From assembly GCA_950022655.1 (NCBI GenBank), contig OX465584.1, forward strand, positions 51,256,723 through 51,320,722: a stretch of DNA of 64,000 bases. Reading direction: 5' to 3'. The DNA is from Alentia gelatinosa (taxonomy: Eukaryota > Annelida > Polychaeta > Phyllodocida > Polynoidae). Shown here in pieces: positions 57,987-64,000 of this stretch. Position 1 is the first letter of the stretch. Every line of letters begins with the position of its first letter. The position numbers were made by a program, and so were the translations under genes. The notes beneath the pieces were generated by a model, which did no database searches, had not been told where the DNA came from, and saw only the letters and a list, made by a program, of their open reading frames with translations.

Positions 57987-59402
57987 TTATACAATATATA
58001 CGGCTCTAGAGTGATCTACTTTTAGTATATGAGGAAATTTAGCATACAATATGATAGACACAGTTTCTGGTAATTTTTTATCGAAATTGATTTCAACCCT
58101 TAAATTCCCTCGTTTGAATGTAGGCCATGTCACACCATCATCTTCATTTTTCACTTCGGGTTCTAAATCATAAGTAAAGAGTGTATACCCTTGACAGAAA
58201 TCTTTTCTAGAAATATAAATTCCACTATTCAATTCATTCATAATTCTCTCGCGCCCGTAAAGAGCTAGATAAGCATCTATATAGTTTGATTTAAATGGTG
58301 TGTTAGCATCGTCACCTTCATGAAATTTAAGTTGGTATGCAGATGATGGAATACTTTCATTATCAACTGAAACATTCACATAACGAACATTGTAATGCTT
58401 AAAATTAAACAGATTTTTCTTATAACATCCATTCACAGCTTCTTCTGATATCATTCCAATCACAAGTCTAGTAGGAACATTTCCTAGGTAAACATTATCA
58501 ACCCTGAACTGAAGCATGCCTGAGGCTATGGAATATTTCTTAACATCTGTTCTCATGTACTGATAAGTAGCCATGAACTTTTTTTTCTCCATAACGTCTT
58601 GATGACTTATAAGCATTTCTCTAGTAGGTGTTACTATACATACTGAGAGTGAAGCCTCTATAAGTTCTGTTTTAAAATTCGGAGAAGCTGATCCTGACAT
58701 TAAATGAAATGCTGTGTTAGTGGGCCAAAATTTCAGTTTAACCTCTACACCATTTAGTATGTACTTATTCAGTGAGAAAACATCAATATATAATGGCCCC
58801 ATAAGGTCTACTACCCTGCTTTCTTGGGTGTACATGCTTCTTTCCACAAATCCTGTTTCAATACCATGAATATCAGTATCATCTAGAGGCATTATATCTT
58901 TTGAAAACAATTGAGATAGTAAATGTGTACGTTTTGCCTCCTCACCAAAATTTAACAGAGTATTCAAGTATGCTTCATAAGGGTAACAATCGTTTGAAGA
59001 AGATACAAGTTTGTTCTGAAAATAGACATCTATCTGTGAAAATAGTCTATGCATGAAGTTGTTAACAGGTCCTACTTTAGCAGTTTCGGGAATACTAGTT
59101 ACAGGTTCACTATCTGGTATTTCCTTTGTCACAGGTATAGGTGATGGTAGATTTTTACCGTCCCCCTGTGAAATCTTAACTTTCATTTTCAAATATGTCC
59201 TTCTTAAATCAATATACTGTTTTCCTAAATTAGTTATGACAAACTCCATACCGAAGTCTCTATTCAGTTGGTTTTTTGGTTGAAAGTCTACATATCGTAC
59301 TTTCGCTACCCCTACATCAACATCAGGTAGTTGAAATAAGTTTATACTTTCCCCTATTCCTAACCTACTGCGTTCGTTCGTGGTTGATATCTGGTATGCC
59401 AT
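57987..59402 (-). CDS. Hexon-like major capsid protein (F54H12.2 type)
   Basis: 471 codons, ATG at 59402, no stops. Family signatures: FVITNLGKQYIDLRRTYLKM near residue 55, NFMHRLFSQIDVYFQNKLVS near 115, NDCYPYEAYLNTLLNFGEEA near 138, and later FKHYNVRYVNVSVDNESIPS. This is the protein annotated as F54H12.2-like in many invertebrates and assigned to the double-jelly-roll hexon/MCP of Mavericks and adintoviruses. It would form the capsid shell. Last gene of the minus-strand cluster. The intact frame contrasts with the broken polymerase. Confidence 0.82.
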   Translation of the reverse strand: MAYQISTTNERSRLGIGESINLFQLPDVDVGVAKVRYVDFQPKNQLNRDFGMEFVITNLGKQYIDLRRTYLKMKVKISQGDGKNLPSPIPVTKEIPDSEPVTSIPETAKVGPVNNFMHRLFSQIDVYFQNKLVSSSNDCYPYEAYLNTLLNFGEEAKRTHLLSQLFSKDIMPLDDTDIHGIETGFVERSMYTQESRVVDLMGPLYIDVFSLNKYILNGVEVKLKFWPTNTAFHLMSGSASPNFKTELIEASLSVCIVTPTREMLISHQDVMEKKKFMATYQYMRTDVKKYSIASGMLQFRVDNVYLGNVPTRLVIGMISEEAVNGCYKKNLFNFKHYNVRYVNVSVDNESIPSSAYQLKFHEGDDANTPFKSNYIDAYLALYGRERIMNELNSGIYISRKDFCQGYTLFTYDLEPEVKNEDDGVTWPTFKRGNLRVEINFDKKLPETVSIILYAKFPHILKVDHSRAVYIV

Positions 59403-59430
59403 TTTCTTTTAAAAATGTAGAAGGTCCTTA

Positions 59431-60366
59431 TTACACTTTTTTCTTCTCCTTTTCTATTCCTTCTTCTCCTTCTCCTTTCCCTTCTTCTTCTTCTTCTTCT
59501 TCTTCTTCTTCTTCTCTACCGTCTCTGTCTGGTATAGAATCGTAGCTACCGCAATTCACATACAGGGAAAACCTATCGAGTGAACAATTACTATTCAAAG
59601 TACATTTATAACTCGCACACTTATCTAGACCTTTCACATACACTTTTCGAGGTAGATAGAGGGTTGTATATTCACTTTTCCCTTTTCCTTCTTCCTCTTC
59701 CTCTTCTTTCTTTTGTGTCTTTACAGTTGTTATTACCGGTAGATAATTGTTGGTGATAGATTTCCTAGAACAGTCTAGTACTTGGTCAATGTCTCCGCCT
59801 TCTTCTTCTTCTTCTTCTTCTTCCTCCTCTTCTTCTTTTTCTCCTGTATCCGTTTTAACTGTCTGTGTTGGTAACGTTGGATGCAGTGTAGTCATTAACT
59901 TGCGATACACTGGTGTGGAGAAACTAGTTGTCGTTAGTGATGACCCCGAATGTATTTCAGGTAGTGAGGTCACCCTCTTCATTTCCGTATTTGTCGGTGT
60001 TGTGACTTGAGGAAGAGGAATGGGAATCAATCCTGAGTGTAAACTTTTTCGAGGATAATATTTACCTCTTTCTTCATTATTATAGTTATCATCAGTATCG
60101 TCATCATCACCAGTATTATCATCCTCTGGGTGTGATTCATACAAAACTTGATGTGGTTGTTGTTGCTGTTGATGATGATGATGATGATGATGATGTTGAC
60201 TGTTAAAGTTGTTATATCCTCCACTTCTGTTAGAGGTTTTGGTATTAATCAACTCAGATATCTTTCTGCACAGTTTCAATAAAACCAGACAGAAATTGAT
60301 TATAAATACCTTAACACCAGATAAAAATATACGTCTTAGATTTTCCCTGTATCCATCACATTCCAT
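59431..60366 (-). CDS. Membrane-anchored low-complexity protein, 311 aa
   Basis: ATG at 60366. A hydrophobic helix near the N-terminus (IFLSGVKVFIINFCLVLLKL), then His and Gln runs, acidic Asp/Glu runs at several places, and a cysteine-containing block (CASYKCTLNSNCSLDRF...). No family recognised. Lies 28 bp upstream of the capsid ORF and 3 bp after the preceding ORF. The trinucleotide-rich runs are expansion-prone. Confidence 0.55.
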   Translation of the reverse strand: MECDGYRENLRRIFLSGVKVFIINFCLVLLKLCRKISELINTKTSNRSGGYNNFNSQHHHHHHHHQQQQQPHQVLYESHPEDDNTGDDDDTDDNYNNEERGKYYPRKSLHSGLIPIPLPQVTTPTNTEMKRVTSLPEIHSGSSLTTTSFSTPVYRKLMTTLHPTLPTQTVKTDTGEKEEEEEEEEEEEEGGDIDQVLDCSRKSITNNYLPVITTVKTQKKEEEEEEGKGKSEYTTLYLPRKVYVKGLDKCASYKCTLNSNCSLDRFSLYVNCGSYDSIPDRDGREEEEEEEEEEEGKGEGEEGIEKEKKKV

Positions 60367-60369
60367 ACT

Positions 60370-60873
60370 TCACGAGAGTATATCCTTTAAGACGTACCGC
60401 TTCCTTACACCTTTCCTTCTCTTGAAAGGTTTACCTCCCGACTTAATATCAGGTGATCGTGTGTGTTTGCGTTTACCTGTAGGAGGACTTTGCATAAGTG
60501 GTGGGTGTGGGACAGTATGCTCATTCTTAAAGGGTGTACCTTCCACTGACGTCACCGGTATACCCTTAAGTTCACTGTCAGGAGACCGCTCCTGTTTGTT
60601 TTCCACAGATAGTGATGACTTTGCTTGTTCTGTGACCTGTGTTATGTGTGACGAGAAATCACAGGTAGAGGTAGAACAAGGCTTTGGTTTGTTCTGATTA
60701 CCATAATTAACAATTAACAACCTGTCACGACCATTATCAAATTTACGTGATCTAACAAGATGATGTTTGTGATTACCTGTACATAATTTAATTGAAACAG
60801 TGTTAGATGTGTTCAATGTAAATATCCTAGTAAGGTCATCAGCCTTAAGCATTGCATACTTTTCCCTTTCCAT
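60370..60873 (-). CDS. Basic protein of unknown function, 167 aa
   Basis: ATG at 60871-60873, overlapping the end of the penton-like ORF by 29 bp in another frame. Ser/Pro-rich middle and strongly basic C-terminus (KRKHTRSPDIKSGGKPFKRR) with nuclear-localisation-like clusters. It may be a core or regulatory protein, or the frameshifted continuation of the penton-like gene. Confidence 0.5.
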   Translation of the reverse strand: MEREKYAMLKADDLTRIFTLNTSNTVSIKLCTGNHKHHLVRSRKFDNGRDRLLIVNYGNQNKPKPCSTSTCDFSSHITQVTEQAKSSLSVENKQERSPDSELKGIPVTSVEGTPFKNEHTVPHPPLMQSPPTGKRKHTRSPDIKSGGKPFKRRKGVRKRYVLKDILS

Positions 60874-61267
60874 TGTGTAACTGTTTAAAATGTAAAGTAC
60901 AGTATAGTACAGGGTTCACCTTTTGTAACGGATCAGTATGTGTTATTTCACACAGTTTTAACTGGTTCAACTCATCACCTTTTAGTGTAATAGTAATATC
61001 TGTAAAATCTGATACTTTCACATACATATACCTCACGGGCCTGAAATTAACATTATAACCTTTATTTGTAACACTTCTGTTTGACAGTCTAGTTAACACC
61101 TGAGCTTTTCCACAACCTGTTAATGTGTAATCAAGTATATCACATATCATGTAGAATGATCGTACCTCTGTTTCCTCTAAATTATATATACTCAAATCGT
61201 GAATACCACACATCCAATTTGCTCCTTGCAATGTCACTCTCTGAGGTAGCTTCACTGTGAATTTCAC
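60845..61267 (-). CDS. Penton-like minor capsid protein, 140 aa (short)
   Basis: ATG at 61267. Begins MKFTVKLPQRVTLQGANWMC, the start typical of Polinton penton-like single-jelly-roll proteins, then FYMICDILDYTLTGCGKAQV and, near the end, RYMYVKVSDFTDITITLKG and LYCTLHFKQL, which match the family's last strands. Shorter than usual, mainly between the first and second blocks. Would fill capsid vertices. Confidence 0.68.
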   Translation of the reverse strand: MKFTVKLPQRVTLQGANWMCGIHDLSIYNLEETEVRSFYMICDILDYTLTGCGKAQVLTRLSNRSVTNKGYNVNFRPVRYMYVKVSDFTDITITLKGDELNQLKLCEITHTDPLQKVNPVLYCTLHFKQLHNGKGKVCNA

Positions 61268-61371
61268 AAAAGTGTTTCCAGGAAAATATGATTAACTGTC
61301 TGAACTTTTTAAGTATATAAACATTGTAGTATCAGTTGTTCATCTAGTATTCATCAGTACTATATCATATA

Positions 61372-62586
61372 TCATTTCACTGTGATGCGCTTCCTCAATT
61401 TCCTATACAATTTATGATCAATCCATTCATTGAATTTTTCAGGATAATGAGCCCACTTAATAAAGTAATACCTCTTACCATGAATTGTTTTCCTTTTCAA
61501 AACCTTTTCATACTGATAGAGTTCATCCTCCGTTATGCGAGCCTTCCGAATCTGATGTATGTAGAAAGCACCCTTAACTTCCTCACCTTGTAAGTCTCTA
61601 ACAAAATACACTCTAATACCGTCACGCACTGTTGAACTGTACACTTGAAATATTTCACCAGTCCATTTTAAGTCGTAGTCTTTAGCAAAGGGTGGTTTTA
61701 TCTTGGCTAAATGTACATATTCACCGATATCTATTTGTACTCTCCTACGTAACTCCGCTGATCTCAACGCAGCCTTCTTCATTTCCTTACGCGTCAAAGC
61801 TTCATACTGTCTCACAAAAATGTCCTTCTCATTCTTTAAGTTGACGTTAGATGGCTCCACATCTATACTTGAGTGCACAGTATTATTATAGGAGTGAGTA
61901 ATCTTTGCTAACACGTCCACCCATCTATATGTGTTGTTAGCAATCATGTATTTCGTAATCTTACCTATTATCATTCTTATACATCTCTCAGCATATGAAG
62001 CCTTACCGTCATTATACGCTATAAAATGTTTCACTTTATATTTAGAGTATAGTTTTTTCATCTCAGCATTTATAAACTCCCCTCCTGCATCGGTTCTCAT
62101 TTTTCTGCATCGTCGTTCTTTCAGAATCAGTTCCATAGCTGGTACAACGTGGGTATTATGTTTCAATTTCACCGCTTGTGTGAATGCATACCTACTGAAA
62201 ATATCAATAACTAGTAAAACATATTTACACCCCTTATTATATCTAGCAAACGGATACAGGTTCATAAGATCTGCATCAAACATGTAATTTATACCGGCAC
62301 TAGTCACACGTGATCTTATAAAATGTTCTTGAGGTTGTACATGTAAAGCATACGTTGGGTTGGCTAATAAAACTCTCTCGGTTCCCTTCTGTATAGCATT
62401 TTTCGAGTATAGTGGTAACTTCTTACCAGCACTAGCACTAACCTTCTGTACACCTGAATAGCTCCCAGGTTCTGAAGGGTTCAAGTAGGATTCTTTTACA
62501 GCTTTTTCTACTTCAGGATTCACCTTTGTCGAAACACTGCTTAGCTCTTCAATTAATTTATGGAGACTATGTTCTTTACTTGCCAT
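61372..62586 (-). CDS. Maverick integrase (F54H12.3 type) with chromodomain
   Basis: 404 codons from ATG 62586, 1 nt after the stop of the preceding ORF. The rve core has FDADLMNLYPFA (Asp about 104/106), MRTDAGGEF (Asp166) and KASYAERCIRMI (Glu200), the DDE triad of retroviral-type integrases. C-terminal residues about 358-397 form a chromodomain (YEKVLKRKTIHGKRYYFIKW, then YPEKFNEWI). It would insert element DNA into the host chromosome; the chromodomain suggests targeting to methylated histone. Intact frame. Confidence 0.92.
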   Translation of the reverse strand: MASKEHSLHKLIEELSSVSTKVNPEVEKAVKESYLNPSEPGSYSGVQKVSASAGKKLPLYSKNAIQKGTERVLLANPTYALHVQPQEHFIRSRVTSAGINYMFDADLMNLYPFARYNKGCKYVLLVIDIFSRYAFTQAVKLKHNTHVVPAMELILKERRCRKMRTDAGGEFINAEMKKLYSKYKVKHFIAYNDGKASYAERCIRMIIGKITKYMIANNTYRWVDVLAKITHSYNNTVHSSIDVEPSNVNLKNEKDIFVRQYEALTRKEMKKAALRSAELRRRVQIDIGEYVHLAKIKPPFAKDYDLKWTGEIFQVYSSTVRDGIRVYFVRDLQGEEVKGAFYIHQIRKARITEDELYQYEKVLKRKTIHGKRYYFIKWAHYPEKFNEWIDHKLYRKLRKRITVK

Positions 62587-62587
62587 A

Positions 62588-63178
62588 TTATATTTCAACC
62601 CAACCTTCAGGAAGTGATTTTGGTAATGGAGTTGATGGTGATGGTAATGGTGACAATGACCGTGAATGAGGATTCCTCTCCTTCTTTTTCTTCTTCTTCT
62701 CCTTATCCTTCGTAACCTCTCTTTTAAGAATACCTTTCAATTCTTCACCATATGCTCTTCTCTGCCATTTCAACTTCTGAGGGGTGTGCTCTCTCTCATC
62801 TGTTCCACTGTCTGCTGAGTCCTCGTAGTGTACTCGTTTCGTCGGGATTGAACCACCAGTCATAGTTTTCTTACTCTTTATTTTCTTCCTGTAAGACTTC
62901 AAGTATTCTTTAGGAGGTACTGGGAGATGAGGATAACGGGTACCAGTATCTGTGTCTGTACCTGTGTCTGAACCTGTACCTGTATCTGTATCTGAAACTG
63001 CATCAGTATCAGAATCAGTTCCGCTGTCTCTTTTCTGTTGCGAGTGTGGTTGGTGTGTGGAGGATTTTTCTTTTATCAACTCAGCCTCCTGTTTTTCCTT
63101 CATGCTTATTTCATATGAGTGTTTCAGTTTCTCAAAGAATACTTTCGGTACAACAATCAATTTATCCGTATAACTCAT
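62588..63178 (-). CDS. Basic/acidic virion-core-like protein, 196 aa
   Basis: ATG at 63178. Starts MSYTDKLIVVPKVFFEKLKH, a short conserved-looking N-terminus, then a Thr/Asp/Ser/Gly repeat (SDTDAVSDTDTGTGSDTG...) and Lys-rich blocks (KEYLKSYRKKIKSKK; DKEKKKKKKE). Composition and place beside the integrase fit a DNA-condensing core protein, but homology is not shown. Confidence 0.5.
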   Translation of the reverse strand: MSYTDKLIVVPKVFFEKLKHSYEISMKEKQEAELIKEKSSTHQPHSQQKRDSGTDSDTDAVSDTDTGTGSDTGTDTDTGTRYPHLPVPPKEYLKSYRKKIKSKKTMTGGSIPTKRVHYEDSADSGTDEREHTPQKLKWQRRAYGEELKGILKREVTKDKEKKKKKKERNPHSRSLSPLPSPSTPLPKSLPEGWVEI

Positions 63179-63184
63179 AATATT

Positions 63185-63499
63185 CTATTTCCTCCAGATA
63201 TAACTAAATTCTCTTAGAAGTAGAGCTATAGCTTTAGCAGCTTTCACTACAGCTACTCTATGTTTGATCCAGGCTAATTTGTTTTCTCCTATTGTACCTA
63301 CTACGCGTAGAGTTTTCTTGTATGCCTTCAATACTCTCAAAGTGTTTTGACTCACGTTCACGATTCCTTTCAATACATTGATAACTATCTCAGCTATAGC
63401 AAGAATCTGTTCCCTTGACGCTGTTCGTAGCACACACTGTCGCTGCTTTATAGATGTAGTGGATGCAATAAACCTTCTTCTTCTTTTTCTTCTTCTTCT
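63185..63499 (-). CDS. Small amphipathic-helix protein; start unresolved
   Basis: Minus-strand frame ending 63185, with helices REQILAIAEIVINVLKGIVN and VVKAAKAIALLLREFSYIWR. No ATG: the in-frame codon at 63433 is GTG, and the frame stays open upstream through an Arg-rich run (IRRRRRKRRRR) to about 63499. A spliced first exon or non-AUG start is needed. Arg-rich plus amphipathic helices recalls small core or membrane-lytic capsid peptides of adenovirus-like virions; inference only. Confidence 0.4.
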   Translation of the reverse strand, partial: RRRRKRRRRFIASTTSIKQRQCVLRTASREQILAIAEIVINVLKGIVNVSQNTLRVLKAYKKTLRVVGTIGENKLAWIKHRVAVVKAAKAIALLLREFSYIWRK

Positions 63500-63516
63500 T
63501 CTTATACTTGAATACT

Positions 63517-63883
63517 GTGTTTACCGCTTGTAATTAGCTAGCGGTGCAAGTGGGGGTGCGCACATAGCTGACACCGCTCTTCGAAACCCCTCAGTCCCGC
63601 AAGCGATCCGGTGTTTACCGTGTTTACCGATCGTAATTAGCTAGCAGCACGTGGTGCCCACATAGCTGACACCGCTCTTCGAAACCCCTCAGTCCCGGGA
63701 GCGATCCCGCTCACATCTAGTGCTGCAGCCCTGGCGGATCGTGTGGGAACTATCCTAATGTACTGTACTGTACCGCACTGCCGCTCTACCGGAGTATGGT
63801 CGAACTCACTCGACTGTATTATTGAACAGGGTGATCAGGGCTAATGTCAATCAGTCAATACATACATACATACATACATACAT
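63517..63883 (+). repeat. Right terminal direct repeat with duplicated subunit
   Basis: 63577-63883 matches 31525-31840 in the same orientation. The subunit of about 90 bp (gtgtttaccg...taattagctagcgg...cagtcccgcaagcgatccg) occurs twice in tandem (63517-63610, 63611-63705). After the repeat, 63915-63995 has the taattacgatcggt / taattacgaacggc motif inverted. Confidence 0.85.
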
Positions 63884-64000
63884 GTATGGAGGTTTCTTCC
63901 ACTCCACCTTCTAATTACGATCGGTCAACATTTTATATCAAAGGACGTGTTTACCACACACAGGTTTCCCTAAACTAATTACGAACGGCAAACACCACAC

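Larger units (their letters stand above)
31525..63883. mobile_element. Maverick/Polinton-type virus-like transposon with nested LINEs
   Basis: Bounded by direct repeats of about 310 bp (31525-31840 and 63577-63883). Contains protein-primed-type PolB, chromodomain integrase, hexon-like and penton-like capsid genes, a spliced unknown gene, an F-box-like ORF and an LRR membrane gene. Length about 32.4 kb, of which about 13.2 kb are later retrotransposon insertions (41721-49090 and 49784-55660), leaving about 19 kb, normal for Polintons. Several genes carry stops or frameshifts, so this copy is old or silenced. No A32-type ATPase or adenain-like protease was seen. Exact outer ends, terminal-repeat type and target duplication are not resolved. 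Confidence 0.85.

Noticed and set aside
59276..60224. Plus-strand Ser-rich ORFs opposite the 59431-60366 gene
   Set aside because: They are antisense readings of its Glu and His codon runs.
31525..63883. LTR retrotransposon or retrovirus, suggested by the direct terminal repeats and integrase
   Set aside because: No gag, protease or LTR-type RT; the gene set (PolB, hexon-like, penton-like) is that of a Polinton. The RTs present are LINE-type.

Overview
The window is animal nuclear DNA: genes split by GT-AG introns, tRNA-derived SINEs, MITEs, minisatellites and several non-LTR retrotransposons. The type of Maverick/Polinton proteins and the retroelement mix suggest a marine invertebrate, probably a lophotrochozoan such as a mollusc. 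That placement is inference; no rRNA or mitochondrial sequence is available to fix it.

Region 1 (1-11096, + strand) holds the last 12 exons of an LRP4-like receptor. They cover the end of one YWTD propeller, an EGF-like module, a complete last propeller, a second EGF-like module, a short stalk, one membrane helix, and a tail with an NPxY motif and a C-terminal TSDV. All exon junctions keep phase. The introns contain minisatellites, a SINE whose body has been amplified, a partly triplicated exon edge, MITEs and a foldback element. The stop codon sits inside the first unit of a minisatellite of about 60 bp that fills the 3' flank to about 12.3 kb.

Region 2 (12.3-31.2 kb) has no recognisable host gene. 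It holds minisatellites that happen to stay open in frame, a 310-nt polypyrimidine tract, a family of paired-foldback elements, a dispersed repeat in direct and inverted copies (one copy shows the empty site of a LINE insertion in another), and a decayed non-LTR retrotransposon at 24.1-28.6 kb with an esterase-like ORF and an endonuclease-reverse transcriptase ORF.

Region 3 (31.5-63.9 kb) is a Maverick/Polinton-type virus-like transposon. Evidence: a protein-primed family-B DNA polymerase with its N-terminal zinc-rich region, a DDE integrase with a C-terminal chromodomain, a hexon-like major capsid protein of the F54H12.2 type, and a penton-like protein. Right-arm genes are packed head to tail on the minus strand. 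The left arm has a minus-strand leucine-rich-repeat transmembrane gene and plus-strand genes, at least one clearly spliced. The polymerase gene is interrupted by two blocks of nested non-LTR retrotransposons totalling about 13 kb; without them the element is about 19 kb, normal for Polintons. Repeats of about 310 bp bound the region in DIRECT orientation, whereas Polintons normally have inverted ends. I did not find a packaging ATPase or an adenain-like protease.

The inserted retrotransposons are notable themselves. One (42999-47561) is an L1/Tx1-like copy with an uninterrupted ORF2 and a clear 9-bp target duplication. Another (about 49.8-55.7 kb, minus strand) has a three-ORF layout: a coiled-coil/RRM ORF1 that ends in a NADAR (YbiA-like) domain, a separate SGNH-esterase ORF, and an endonuclease-reverse transcriptase ORF.
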